A stretch of 64,000 nt of DNA, taken from assembly GCF_001435445.1 (NCBI RefSeq), contig NZ_AZDH01000003.1, forward strand, positions 1 through 64,000. Direction: 5' to 3'. Under the pieces are notes generated by a model that was not told the DNA's origin, made no database searches, and worked only from the letters and a program-made list of their open reading frames with translations. The first letter of the stretch is position 1. Every line of letters begins with the position of its first letter. Both the position numbers and the translations under genes were made by a program. Below are positions 54,227-62,739 of this stretch, piece after piece. The stretch is from Companilactobacillus kimchii DSM 13961 = JCM 10707 (GTDB taxonomy: Bacteria; Bacillota; Bacilli; Lactobacillales; Lactobacillaceae).

Positions 54227-55675
54227 TTATTTTATATCATTCTCTGATAAATTTAATTCGTGAGCTACTCTTAAACCATATTCTTTATCAGCGGCGTAAA
54301 ATTGTTTAGTTTCTAAAATTTGAATTTCTTTGTCGTCAAAACTTCCGAGTCCAGAAACAATATTTTCAATTAGTCTATCTTTTTCATCGGATGTCAATAG
54401 ACGATAGAGGTCACCTGCTTGGGTCGTGTAGTCGACCTTGTATTCATAAGGAGTATTAGCAGCTTTACCCTCTACATCAAATTTAGCAATACTTTTATCA
54501 ATTTGTTCCTTAGGACCATTTTCTGAGTTGGGTTCGTAATTCACATCACCATCGGGATTTTGTGTTTGCATAAATCCGTCACGAGCGTAATTGTGTACGG
54601 GAACTATGGGCTTATTTACAGGTAGTTGTTCATAATTAGCCCCTAAACGGTATCTTTCAGCATCTTTGTAGCCAAACAATCTACCTTGCAGAAGTTTATC
54701 AGGAGAAGCTTCAATTCCGGGTACGAAATTGGCAGGTGAGAAAGCAGATTCTTCAACATCTTGGAAATAATTATCAGGATTTTCATTTAGAGTAAATTTA
54801 CCAATTTTAATTAGAGGGTAATCTTTTTGAGATACAACTTTAGTAACATCAAAAATATCCCATTTATAATTTAATCCTTCTTCGTAAGGAATTAATTGCA
54901 CGTAGACGGTCCAAGAAGGGTAGTCTTTTTTCTCAATGGCGTCGAACAACTCATCTTGTAAGTAATCTGTATTCTCGCCAGATAACTTTTCAGCCAGATC
55001 ATTGGATAAGTTCTTAACACCTTGATCTGTTTTGAAATGGTATTTGACCCAGAATTGTTCACCTTTTTCGTTAACCCATTTGAATGTATGAGAACCATAG
55101 CCTTCCATTGTTCGATAAGATGCGGGGATTCCACGGTCTGACATTAGGATAGTTACTTGATGGAGAGATTCAGGTGAATGGGCCCAAAAATCCCACTGCA
55201 TTTTCTGACTTCTTCGATTAGTACGAGGGTCACGTTTTTGTGAATGTATGAAATCAGGAAACTTTAAAGGATCGTTAACAAAAAATACTGGTGTATTGTT
55301 ACCAACAATATCGTAATTACCTTCTTGAGTGTAAAATCTCAAGGCAAAGCCACGAACATCCCGAACAGTATCAGGATAACCTTTTTCTCCAGCAACTTGA
55401 GAAAATCTGATAAAAATTGGTGTCTTCTTATTAACACCGTTGAATAAGTCAGCCTTAGTATACTGACTCATATCTTTAGTCAATTCAAAATAGCCCTTGG
55501 CACCGGCACCTTTAGCGTGGACGACTCTTTCAGGGATTCGCTCACGATTAAAATGTGCGAGTTTTTCAAGGAGAGCATAATCTTGAATTAAAACTGGTCC
55601 TCTAGTACCAGCAGTTAAGGAATGTTGATTGTCAGCCCAAGGTTGACCTGATTCAGTGGTAAGTTTTTCGATCAT
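54227..55675 (-). CDS. Heme catalase
   Basis: 482 residues, monofunctional catalase that splits hydrogen peroxide in the cytoplasm. His53 ([16 protein letters not shown]), the Asn in [16 protein letters not shown] and the heme-ligand Tyr in [14 protein letters not shown] are all present. ATG 55675 lies eight bases after GGAG; the longer frame upstream has no ribosome site. In lactobacilli this enzyme needs external heme. Upstream, ACAATTTG N8 CAAATTGT (about 55725-55749) is a candidate operator. Confidence 0.95.
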   Translation of the reverse strand: MIEKLTTESGQPWADNQHSLTAGTRGPVLIQDYALLEKLAHFNRERIPERVVHAKGAGAKGYFELTKDMSQYTKADLFNGVNKKTPIFIRFSQVAGEKGYPDTVRDVRGFALRFYTQEGNYDIVGNNTPVFFVNDPLKFPDFIHSQKRDPRTNRRSQKMQWDFWAHSPESLHQVTILMSDRGIPASYRTMEGYGSHTFKWVNEKGEQFWVKYHFKTDQGVKNLSNDLAEKLSGENTDYLQDELFDAIEKKDYPSWTVYVQLIPYEEGLNYKWDIFDVTKVVSQKDYPLIKIGKFTLNENPDNYFQDVEESAFSPANFVPGIEASPDKLLQGRLFGYKDAERYRLGANYEQLPVNKPIVPVHNYARDGFMQTQNPDGDVNYEPNSENGPKEQIDKSIAKFDVEGKAANTPYEYKVDYTTQAGDLYRLLTSDEKDRLIENIVSGLGSFDDKEIQILETKQFYAADKEYGLRVAHELNLSENDIK

Positions 55676-55724
55676 ATTCTTATCTCCATTATTTTTCAAG
55701 AAAGAGGCTATTAAATGTCTCATT

Positions 55725-55749
55725 ACAATTTGGATTGATTCAAATTGTG
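55725..55749. promoter_or_regulatory. Inverted repeat upstream of catalase
   Basis: ACAATTTG and CAAATTGT separated by eight bases, about 50 bases upstream of the catalase start. It does not match a PerR box; a candidate operator. Confidence 0.4.
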
Positions 55750-55764
55750 GTTTTATACTAAGAA

Positions 55765-55798
55765 AAAAGTACATAATAGTCAATTATTATGTACTTTT
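55765..55798 (-). terminator. Terminator between rarA-yjbR operon and catalase
   Basis: AAAAGTACATAATA / TATTATGTACTTTT, 14-bp perfect stem, six-base loop, T-run on the minus strand. Confidence 0.8.
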
Positions 55799-55880
55799 GT
55801 TGAAGAATATGAGCTTTTAGAGGTTCTAGAGCGATCTATGATGATTGAAAAGAATAATAATCCTTATTTATTCAAATAAA

Positions 55881-56237
55881 TTAATTAGTTAAAGAATAGC
55901 TTTCTTTTAATAAATTGATTATTTGTTTCCATTCAACTGTGCCATCTAAAATAATGGAAATCCAATGTTCCTTATTCATGTGGTAGGCAGGCAAATAACC
56001 AGAGGCATTTCTTAGAATAGAATTCATTTCAGGATTAATTTTCACATCAAGTAAGTCAACGTTACCCGTATCATCCAGGCCTAATTTACTTTTTTCGACG
56101 GGCATGATTAAACCAAACCATTTACCACTGTCTTTGTGACGGAGTACTTGATAGTCGGGAAATTTCTTGAATGGTTTGTCTATGTTGGTGTCTTTTGATT
56201 TGTTAGCATATTCAATTAATTGATATGTAAGTTCCAT
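55881..56237 (-). CDS. MmcQ/YjbR-family DNA-binding-like protein
   Basis: 118 residues with the YjbR pattern: KPFKKFPDYQVLRHKDSGKW, FGLIMPVEKSKLG, LDVKINPEM, YLPAYHMNKEHWISIILDG. A CyaY-like fold, function unsettled. Its start touches the rarA stop (shared base), so it is cotranscribed with rarA. Confidence 0.9.
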   Translation of the reverse strand: MELTYQLIEYANKSKDTNIDKPFKKFPDYQVLRHKDSGKWFGLIMPVEKSKLGLDDTGNVDLLDVKINPEMNSILRNASGYLPAYHMNKEHWISIILDGTVEWKQIINLLKESYSLTN

Positions 56238-57523
56238 TATTGTTGTCCTTTATTTGAATCGGGGTCTTTGTAATCTTCCTGATAAATATAGTGATGCAGT
56301 TTCAAATATTGCTCTCCCAATTTTTTCTCGTTGTTATTGTCCTTAGGATAATAGTAACGACGTCCCTTTAAACCCTTTGGCATATAGTTTTGTTGGGCAA
56401 GTTGGTGCGGTGATGCAAAGGGAGAGTCTATTAAACCTCCACCAGTAATTTCTTCGGAATGTTTGTAATGCATGTCTCGCAAACCTTTAGGCATAGGGTG
56501 TTCGTTGGGATGTTCAGTATCTTGATCTAATTTTTCCCAAGTTTCATCAAACGATCCTGATTTAGGGGAGATACACATAAGCATCGTGGCAAACATCAGT
56601 GGGTACTTAGCCTTTGGCATTCCAATTTTTTCAGCTTGATTAGCGGCCACAACGATTTGAGTAACTTGTTGAGGGTTAGCCAATCCAATATAAGTGTATG
56701 GAATTTCACGTAATCTGCGCACGACTGATGGTAAATCGTTGTTTTTCAGTAATACTGCTAAATAATATAACGCCGCATCCGTATCAGAACCGGCCATGGA
56801 ATCAGAATAGGCAGAAAGGTAATCATAATGCTTAGTGGCTTTTTTGTCGTAATTGAAATGTTGCTGCTGAGCAAATTTTTTCACGTTTTCGACAGTGATT
56901 TTATCAGGATTAATTGCATGAATCGTTTCTAAAGTATTCAGAGCAATTCTCAAGTCACCATCAGCAGAAATAGCGATTAGTTTCAAAGAATCAGTTTCGA
57001 CTTGTTCGTCAGTTAATTTATAGATTTCAGTCACAGCACGTTTCAACATAGTTTCGATATCCGTGTCACTAAGTGATTTGAATTCAAAAATCTGACTTCG
57101 AGAACGGATGGCGGGCACGATTGACATAATTGGATTCTCAGTTGTAGATCCGATTAGCATAATATGACCATTTTCCAAATAAGGTAGTAGAAAATCTTGC
57201 AAAGTCTTGGTCATACGATGGATTTCGTCTATCAGTAAGACAAATGAATTGTCAGGATATTTATCAATTTGTTTAGTCAATTTGGCTTTGTTATCAGTAG
57301 AAGCATTGAACGATTCGAAAGGATAATTGTATTGTTTAGCAATAATTTTGGCTAAGGTAGTTTTACCCGTGCCAGGTGGTCCCCAGAGTAACAGTGGGAT
57401 GTTGACGTGTTGATCAATGATTTGTCTTAATGGTTGACCAGATTTCAAAAGTTCCTGTTGTCCAACCATTTCATCTAAAGTTTGTGGCCGCATTAAATCG
57501 GCTAGTGGTGTTTTGAATGACAA
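56237..57523 (-). CDS. rarA: Replication-associated recombination protein A
   Basis: 428 residues, AAA+ ATPase of the RarA/MgsA/WRNIP1 family that acts at stalled forks. N-terminal PLADLMRPQTLDEMVGQQEL, Walker A WGPPGTGKTTLAK, Walker B VLLIDEIHRMTK, sensor IGSTTENP and the C-terminal tetramerisation domain (SAYSDSMAGSDTDAALYYLA). Normal length. Leads the yjbR operon. Confidence 0.95.
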   Translation of the reverse strand: MSFKTPLADLMRPQTLDEMVGQQELLKSGQPLRQIIDQHVNIPLLLWGPPGTGKTTLAKIIAKQYNYPFESFNASTDNKAKLTKQIDKYPDNSFVLLIDEIHRMTKTLQDFLLPYLENGHIMLIGSTTENPIMSIVPAIRSRSQIFEFKSLSDTDIETMLKRAVTEIYKLTDEQVETDSLKLIAISADGDLRIALNTLETIHAINPDKITVENVKKFAQQQHFNYDKKATKHYDYLSAYSDSMAGSDTDAALYYLAVLLKNNDLPSVVRRLREIPYTYIGLANPQQVTQIVVAANQAEKIGMPKAKYPLMFATMLMCISPKSGSFDETWEKLDQDTEHPNEHPMPKGLRDMHYKHSEEITGGGLIDSPFASPHQLAQQNYMPKGLKGRRYYYPKDNNNEKKLGEQYLKLHHYIYQEDYKDPDSNKGQQ

Positions 57524-57673
57524 TGTTTTGTTCCTTTCTTATTAATATTTTGACAAAGTACTTTATGCTAACAGCATATCATTAACTTATTGATAAACTT
57601 TGTTATAACTCTCGTAAATAGTAACGACGATTTAGAAGATATTAATTTTATAAATTATGATATTCGAACAGAT

Positions 57674-57720
57674 AAAAAAAAGAGGATTTAATATGGATTT
57701 TTTAATCCGTATTAGATCTT
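57674..57720 (-). terminator. Terminator of the membrane-protein gene at 57737
   Basis: Minus-strand stem GATCTAATACGGAT / ATCCATATTAAATC followed by CTCTTTTTTTT. Confidence 0.8.
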
Positions 57721-57736
57721 CCTTTCTATTACAAAA

Positions 57737-58447
57737 CTATTTTACCGAATTCTTTTTATAGATATCAACCCGATTCAAAAAGATAGGGTTACCGGCTCGA
57801 TCCATTAATATATCTTGTGCAAAATGACCAGGCAAGGGACCTTGAATTATTGGTTTACTGTTAAGTTCTATATCCGTTAAGCTAACATAATCCTTTTTAT
57901 ATTTTTTTGATTGACGAATCATAATTTTGATTTTGATTGATTTAAGCAAGGTTAATCTTCTTTGAGTATTATAAAAGTTAATTAGTTCGGGATCTTTTTT
58001 TAAAAGATCTATATAAAATTTGTTATTGAAACTATCTTTATAGTATATAAAAGAAGTTATTGATTTATCAGGCCTTATGGAGTTTCTGTCTATAATATTA
58101 TTCAGAGCATCATGTATTGTAATTTCAACAGTTTGTTTTTCTTTTAAATTAAATATCGGTTGGGAAATATATATGTTTTTTTTGTTTTTTATCTTTAAAA
58201 AAACAAGCCCCCACATAATAGTACCTTTACCATCATTTAGGAGGGTGGTTTTAAATTGAAAATAATTATGTCCATTGTTTGAGATAATTGTAGGCGTTTT
58301 ATCATTGAATATAAGATTTGGCAAAGAGTTATTATATGTTTTTTTACTAGTTTGGTACGCCAAAAAAGCAATAATAATAGTTGCAAGCGAAGCGATTAAT
58401 GATATTAAATTGTGATAATTATTGATGAAATTAGAAATATAACTCAT
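57737..58447 (-). CDS. Hypothetical protein with one N-terminal membrane helix
   Basis: 236 residues. A helix at about residues 14-33 (LISLIASLATIIIAFLAYQT) is followed by a basic, beta-rich domain (NYFQFKTTLLNDGKGTIMWG) of unknown family. Helix-then-domain proteins of this look are common near prophage attachment sites and in defence loci, but there is no direct evidence here. Its ATG overlaps the stop of a 33-codon frame (58444-58545), and a strong terminator-like hairpin lies inside that frame. Low GC and location beside the prophage integrase suggest recent transfer. Confidence 0.6.
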   Translation of the reverse strand: MSYISNFINNYHNLISLIASLATIIIAFLAYQTSKKTYNNSLPNLIFNDKTPTIISNNGHNYFQFKTTLLNDGKGTIMWGLVFLKIKNKKNIYISQPIFNLKEKQTVEITIHDALNNIIDRNSIRPDKSITSFIYYKDSFNNKFYIDLLKKDPELINFYNTQRRLTLLKSIKIKIMIRQSKKYKKDYVSLTDIELNSKPIIQGPLPGHFAQDILMDRAGNPIFLNRVDIYKKNSVK

Positions 58448-58545
58448 ATAAAAATTCTTTCTGTAATATTTAGTAATAAAAAAAGAACATCGATCAAGTC
58501 GATGTTCAAGTGCCGTGCAAGCTCATATATTTCTTCGTGATTCAC
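58444..58545 (-). CDS. Possible 33-residue leader peptide
   Basis: GTG start six bases after GGAG, reading VNHEEIYELARHLNIDLIDV and ending LNITERIFI; its TGA overlaps the ATG of the next gene (ATGA). The terminator hairpin at 58478-58507 lies within the frame. It may be a real leader that couples translation to read-through, the stump of a gene cut by phage integration, or chance. Confidence 0.25.
   Translation of the reverse strand: MNHEEIYELARHLNIDLIDVLFLLLNITERIFI
58478..58507 (-). terminator. Intrinsic terminator left of the prophage integrase
   Basis: Read on minus: GAACATCGA - CTTGA - TCGATGTTC followed by seven Ts. Most simply the end of the integrase transcript. Confidence 0.85.
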
Positions 58546-58740
58546 CCATGGCTCCAGTTTGTCGTAAATAAGTGATAATCAATGAAGAACTAAAAATTAA
58601 AATGTTGTTTTAACAAGGTTTTGACAACCTATAACAACTTGTAAAATTCATTATCACCCGTATGGGAATATATAGGCGACCTAAAAGACTGGTATCACTG
58701 ACTTTCTAACTTGTTTGTGCCCTATTTGTGCCCCAAAATA

Positions 58741-59871
58741 TTATCCTAAGTTTTCATCTAATATTTGGTTAGTTTTTTCTTCTTGTTCTTTCTTACCATT
58801 TTGAAGAAGGTGAGCATAAGTGCTTAAAGTTATAGCTATATTCTTGTGACCTAATCTTTGAGAGACATAAGCTATATCTACGCCGTGAGAAATCAGAATT
58901 GATGCGTGTGTATGTCGTAATCCATGGAAAGTGATAATAGGGAATATCTCCAGTTTTTTTAATTTATCCGATAAAGCCTGATTGGCAGCACTATCAGAAA
59001 TGATATTAAAATTAGAATTTTTGAATACTAGATTCTGTTCGTCTCTGTATCCCTTTTTTAAAAATAGCTCTTGTTGTTCTTTTTTTAGTTGTTTAAGTAT
59101 TGTTATGAGTGAATTTGAAATAGCAATTTCACGATCAGAAGTTTCAGTTTTTACCTTTTTGAAATCCTGAACTTTTGAATAATCAAATCCATGTTTAATA
59201 TAAACAGTTTTCTTTTTAAAATGAACATCATCCCATGTCAATCCAGAAACTTCACCAATACGACATCCAGTCATTAATGAAAATATTATCTCATAATTAA
59301 CCATCTTATTCATTGAAGCATGTTTTAAACAATCTGATTTTAAGGCTTTAGCATCATCTTCATTGATGTATTTTGCTTCCTCAGATTTACTTGCTTTTTG
59401 ACTTGCTATAGTAACGCCGTGAGTAAAGTCAGTATAAATAATACGTTCTTGAATAGCATCTTGAACAATTGCCCGAATTCTACTATTTAATTTAGATATG
59501 CTCTCTTTGACATGAGTTTTACCATACGTGTTAAGCATCTTTTGATATTCCATTTTGGTAACATCTTTTAATTTTGTATCTTTAAAATGATTTTCAATTT
59601 CAACGGGTATTAAAGAATATATATAATAGCTATGCTCAGTAATATTTCCTTTTTTATAAGTTTCTATCCATTCTTTTGAATAAGCTACAAATGAAACATT
59701 TTCTTTTTTTGAAATGCCTGACTGAAGGTGTTTCGTCTCTACATCAATACCTGCTATTTTAGCTTCTTTTGAAGTGGAAAATCCAGATTTAGATATTGAT
59801 TTACGTTTACCTTCAGAATCATAGTATTTGACTCTATACGTCCAAGTTTTGCCACGTTTATATACTTCCAT
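58741..59871 (-). CDS. Prophage tyrosine-recombinase integrase
   Basis: 376 residues. N-terminal arm-binding domain (TYRVKYYDSEGKRKSISKSG), SAM-like core domain, catalytic domain with Arg204 (TGCRIGEV), His316-xx-Arg319 (HGLRHTH), His342 (GHKNIAIT) and Tyr352 (STYAHL). All residues present. Lies at the edge of the prophage, reading toward the attachment site. It is only distantly similar to the integrase at 29178. Confidence 0.94.
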   Translation of the reverse strand: MEVYKRGKTWTYRVKYYDSEGKRKSISKSGFSTSKEAKIAGIDVETKHLQSGISKKENVSFVAYSKEWIETYKKGNITEHSYYIYSLIPVEIENHFKDTKLKDVTKMEYQKMLNTYGKTHVKESISKLNSRIRAIVQDAIQERIIYTDFTHGVTIASQKASKSEEAKYINEDDAKALKSDCLKHASMNKMVNYEIIFSLMTGCRIGEVSGLTWDDVHFKKKTVYIKHGFDYSKVQDFKKVKTETSDREIAISNSLITILKQLKKEQQELFLKKGYRDEQNLVFKNSNFNIISDSAANQALSDKLKKLEIFPIITFHGLRHTHASILISHGVDIAYVSQRLGHKNIAITLSTYAHLLQNGKKEQEEKTNQILDENLG

Positions 59872-60002
59872 GAGTATTCCTCCAGTATGGTATACTAAAG
59901 GAGCTAAATGGGGGATTTTTAGCCCGTTTAGAAATGCTTTCTTATTAAGTCATATTCCATCTACTTTGGTCGGTGTAGGAATATGGCTTTTTTATTTTGT
60001 CT

Positions 60003-60551
60003 TTAATTTAACTTGTATGTCATTGATCCAAGACTTTTACCAGTAACAATATTTTCAGCAGTTAATTTAACCGGTGTGGTTGTATCATCTAATTCATATG
60101 AAACAGCCATTTCAACGGTTCCACCAACTTTAATTTCTTCAGATTGTGAATCTAAAAATCTATCATCAGGAAGTGAACCAACATCCAATTCATTGACTGA
60201 ATCTTTATTATTATCCTGAATTGCTTTGAAAATACTTATCCAAGCCCCGTTTGGATCTAAGTCTTTAGCTTTCTTATTATGAACTTTGAACCAAAATGCC
60301 AATACAGGTTTTTCACCATATTCGTTTCCAGTTTCGCCAACTTGGATTACTTTTGTTTGAGTAATATCAATATCGTAATCCTTGGTTACTAACTTATTAT
60401 CCTTGAAATAAGTTGATGCTTTCTTTTTAACCTTCACGGTTTTATCAGCTGTATCAGATTTTGAAGACGATTCGTTGCCACCGGAACAAGCTACCAATGT
60501 TGAAGCTAAAAGAATAGTTAATCCCGTTAATGCTAAACTTTTGGTTTTCAT
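60003..60551 (-). CDS. DUF5067-type lipoprotein
   Basis: 182 residues. Lipobox STLVACSGG (Cys about 22), a Ser/Lys linker, then a beta-sandwich like DUF5067 (VLAFWFKVHNKKAKDLDPNG, ELDVGSLPDDRFLD, EIKVGGTVEMAVSYELDDTT). Phage-borne surface lipoproteins of this kind, placed between integrase and repressor, often block superinfection; that is inference for this one. Confidence 0.85.
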   Translation of the reverse strand: MKTKSLALTGLTILLASTLVACSGGNESSSKSDTADKTVKVKKKASTYFKDNKLVTKDYDIDITQTKVIQVGETGNEYGEKPVLAFWFKVHNKKAKDLDPNGAWISIFKAIQDNNKDSVNELDVGSLPDDRFLDSQSEEIKVGGTVEMAVSYELDDTTTPVKLTAENIVTGKSLGSMTYKLN

Positions 60552-60591
60552 TTTCTTTTCCCCCGAAACAAATTTCAGCTTTTAAAGTCAG

Positions 60592-61050
60592 TCAGATTTT
60601 GGACATAGAAAGACCGTTATTTAAATTGAATTTATAGCCCTTATACGTGAAGTCAATTCCACGTTTAATACGATAAGTGTCAATGGCTTTCCACATATAT
60701 GATTCAGACACTTCAAAGAAGTCTGACATTTCCCAAGGTGTTCGAATGTCTGCCTTATAACAAGCTATGATGCTATCTAAATCAATAATTAGATGTGAGC
60801 CGTATATTCTGGCTTGTTTCTCTTGTCTGATATCACTAATAGTTTTATAGCCGGTAATGTTACCAGCGGTTGTTTTAACATGTCCTATTTCTTCAACAAC
60901 ATTTTGAAGTTGATTGATTCGATCATAATGATTATTAATAAAAACAGTATTACCAATAGTTAAAGCCCCAAGACAGTTTGGCATGTCATTTTTATAAATA
61001 AAGTTAATATTTGATTCATATTTATTGATTACTCTTTCAAGTCTATTCAT
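60592..61050 (-). CDS. ImmA/IrrE-like protein, altered metal motif
   Basis: 152 residues, placed directly after the CI-like gene as ImmA is. The HExxH zinc site appears as VVEEIGHVKTT, with the first His replaced by Glu, so classical zinc-protease activity is doubtful. The C-terminal half (TPWEMSDFFEVSESYMWKAI) is the helical tail of phage ImmA proteins. ImmA normally cleaves or releases the repressor to allow induction. Four bases from the repressor gene. Confidence 0.75.
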   Translation of the reverse strand: MNRLERVINKYESNINFIYKNDMPNCLGALTIGNTVFINNHYDRINQLQNVVEEIGHVKTTAGNITGYKTISDIRQEKQARIYGSHLIIDLDSIIACYKADIRTPWEMSDFFEVSESYMWKAIDTYRIKRGIDFTYKGYKFNLNNGLSMSKI

Positions 61051-61054
61051 CCAA

Positions 61055-61387
61055 TCAGTCTTTCTTATTATCTTTAGTAATAAAGTCTATATATTCAGTT
61101 ATCTTTTCTAGTTGTTCGGGAGTTACATTGTCATCAATATGAGCTGCTATAGTTTCAACATTGTTATCTTTTTTTATTTTTGATTCATCATGATCGTTCA
61201 CATGCCCCAAAATTAAATAATCAGGAGTAGTACCAAGATATTTAGCCACACGAACTAATTTATCTGTAGGTGCGCTATCTTTCCATTTACGTAAACTACC
61301 ATTACTAAATCCTAAATCCATTTCAATTTGATGAATAGAAATTTTTTTCAGTTTAGCTATGTGCTGAATATGTTGATATACCGTCAT
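61055..61387 (-). CDS. CI-like XRE repressor
   Basis: 110 residues. Helix-turn-helix IHQIEMDLGFSNGSLRKWKD. The C-terminal part (NVETIAAHIDDNVTPEQLEK ITEYIDF) is short and helical, with no LexA-type protease domain, so inactivation should go through the ImmA-like partner. Faces Cro across an operator region with TATAGAC palindromes. Confidence 0.88.
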   Translation of the reverse strand: MTVYQHIQHIAKLKKISIHQIEMDLGFSNGSLRKWKDSAPTDKLVRVAKYLGTTPDYLILGHVNDHDESKIKKDNNVETIAAHIDDNVTPEQLEKITEYIDFITKDNKKD

Positions 61388-61654
61388 TTTCTTGCATCCA
61401 TTTCTAAGTGTAATCTAAATATAGACCATAAATCTAAAACAAACCATTGACTTATAGACTACAGGTCTATATAATTGCACTTGTAAGTTGATTGAGAGTA
61501 TTAAAAAACCTATCGTAATTCCTAATGTATTAGCTTTGGCGGGCGAATAAAGGAATAACGGTGTTCTTTAATATGCTTTCATTATAGACTATCAGTCTAT
61601 TTTTGCAAGAGATATGTCGACCAACTTACTAAATTATATAAGGTGGTGAATGTA
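61388..61654. promoter_or_regulatory. Prophage genetic switch region (CI/Cro operators and a hairpin)
   Basis: Two near-identical 19-bp palindromes, TATAGACT ACA GGTCTATA (61453-61471) and TATAGACT ATC AGTCTATT (61583-61601), plus a half-type site near 61420 (ATAGACCATAAATCTA). They overlap both divergent promoters. Between them lies a stem-loop at 61514-61560. Confidence 0.75.
61514..61560 (+). other. Hairpin with TTTGGCGG loop inside the phage switch region
   Basis: Outer stem CGTAATTCCT / AGGAATAACG (one mismatch) and inner stem TATTAGC / GCGAATA (one mismatch), loop TTTGGCGG. The loop matches those of hairpins at 27426-27465 and 30540-30575. Confidence 0.55.
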
Positions 61655-61876
61655 TTGATTTATGAAACAATTCAAAACATTGCTAAGAAGAAGAATATTC
61701 CAATTAGAAAAATCGAAACTGATTTGGGATTTAGCAATGGAACCATTAGAAAATGGGACACGTCACAAACTATTTCTATTAAGAGAGTGAAAGCAGTTGC
61801 CAATTATTTGAAGGTTGATCCATACACACTTCTATTAGTTGGTATTGATATGAATCAAATTAAGGTGGGTGATTAA
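61655..61876 (+). CDS. Cro-like XRE regulator
   Basis: 73 residues from TTG 61655, eight bases after AGGTGG. Helix-turn-helix IRKIETDLGFSNGTIRKWDT. The first 35 residues are strikingly similar to the CI-like protein opposite (both have IAKxKxI, DLGFSNG and RKW), so the two probably arose by duplication and read the same operators. First gene of the rightward early operon. Confidence 0.85.
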   Translation: MIYETIQNIAKKKNIPIRKIETDLGFSNGTIRKWDTSQTISIKRVKAVANYLKVDPYTLLLVGIDMNQIKVGD

Positions 61877-61877
61877 A

Positions 61878-61908
61878 AAAAAACACCCTACCTTAAAAGT
61901 AGGATGTT
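61878..61908 (-). terminator. Terminator between cro and the minus-strand gene at 61915
   Basis: AACACCCTACCTT / AAGTAGGATGTT stem; long A-run on the + side (T-run on minus). Confidence 0.7.
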
Positions 61909-61914
61909 GAATTC

Positions 61915-62109
61915 CTAAAAATGATAGTTATTAACTTCATGATAAAAATTTTTGTACATATCCATATAATTTTTAACACTTTGTTTTGGACCATCATCTT
62001 CATACGCTTTGCAGTTAACACTCCAATCTCTTTCGAGCCATGCAATTGTCAAATCATGAGCGATTTGTTCGTTTGATGGATGTGGAGCATTAGGATTTGT
62101 TCTATCCAA
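61915..62109 (-). CDS. Small phage protein (64 aa)
   Basis: TTG start at 62109, nine bases after GGAG: DRTNPNAPHPSNEQIAHDLT, then IAWLERDWSVNC. The NPNAPxPSNEQIAHDL opening is frequent in small early proteins of lactobacillar phages; function unknown. The longer upstream frame lacks a ribosome site. It is the only minus-strand gene in the early region. Confidence 0.65.
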   Translation of the reverse strand: MDRTNPNAPHPSNEQIAHDLTIAWLERDWSVNCKAYEDDGPKQSVKNYMDMYKNFYHEVNNYHF

Positions 62110-62172
62110 AAAAATCATCTCCAATATATCTGATTTAACTAAATTATAACATTTGAGAAAGGAGTTTAAATT

Positions 62173-62496
62173 ATGCCACAGACAATTAAGGCTGAAGTAA
62201 TTATGGAAGTCCCATCTGATCAAGTAATAATTACTAAAACAGAATTTAATGAGTATCAAGAATTAAAAGATGATGGTAAATGGTGGACTTCCAAAGATGT
62301 TGAAAAACGCTACAACCACAAAATGGATTGGTTCAAACAAAAAATCTTATATGTTCCAAAGTTTAAAAAAATTTTAGATTCCAAGAATGGTGGGTCTGTT
62401 CACTATTCCGATACTGATGATGGAAGATATTGGAGCTTTGAACCAAAACGATTCAAAAAATTTATGGAAGATAATTTTGCTGAAATTAATGGGTGA
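62173..62496 (+). CDS. DUF771-family phage protein
   Basis: 107 residues: EVPSDQVIITKTEFNEYQEL, WWTSKDVEKRYNHKMDWFKQ, YWSFEPKRFKKFMEDNF. The WWxxxDvxxR helix-turn-helix pattern and position after cro match DUF771 early phage proteins, which may act as excisionase- or antirepressor-like DNA binders. AAGGAG site. Confidence 0.85.
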   Translation: MPQTIKAEVIMEVPSDQVIITKTEFNEYQELKDDGKWWTSKDVEKRYNHKMDWFKQKILYVPKFKKILDSKNGGSVHYSDTDDGRYWSFEPKRFKKFMEDNFAEING

Positions 62497-62501
62497 TGAA
62501 G

Positions 62502-62657
62502 ATGATAGGATGGACAATTTTAGTTTCAATTGTAAGTTCAGTTACAACTTACTTATTTATGAAATATAAAACGTTGGAAAATATCATTTTGAATCTAACT
62601 GACTTTACTCAAGAAGATATTCAAAGAATGAAAGGTTGGTTCAGATGGAAGTTTTAA
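62502..62657 (+). CDS. Small phage membrane protein (51 aa)
   Basis: MIGWTILVSIVSSVTTYLFM is one membrane helix; the cytoplasmic tail is NLTDFTQEDIQRMKGWFRWK. Overlaps the next small gene by 13 bases. Function unknown. Confidence 0.55.
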   Translation: MIGWTILVSIVSSVTTYLFMKYKTLENIILNLTDFTQEDIQRMKGWFRWKF

Positions 62658-62734
62658 AAGGAATTGCACTCTTAATAATTACAGTTTCTGTTTCAGCATT
62701 GACGATTAAATTTATTAACAGTAATCGGAGGTAA
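62645..62734 (+). CDS. Small phage membrane peptide (29 aa)
   Basis: MEVLKGIALLIITVSVSALT then IKFINSNRR: a single helix with a basic end. The final codons CGGAGG form the ribosome site of the next gene. Confidence 0.4.
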   Translation: MEVLKGIALLIITVSVSALTIKFINSNRR

Positions 62735-62739
62735 TAAAT

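Noticed and set aside
57737-58447. Calling the orphan membrane protein a phage-defence gene
   Set aside because: Only location and topology suggest it; there is no recognisable effector domain or partner gene.
58508-58740. tRNA or tmRNA gene as the prophage target
   Set aside because: No cloverleaf, no CCA-type 3' end and no tmRNA tag sequence could be recognised.
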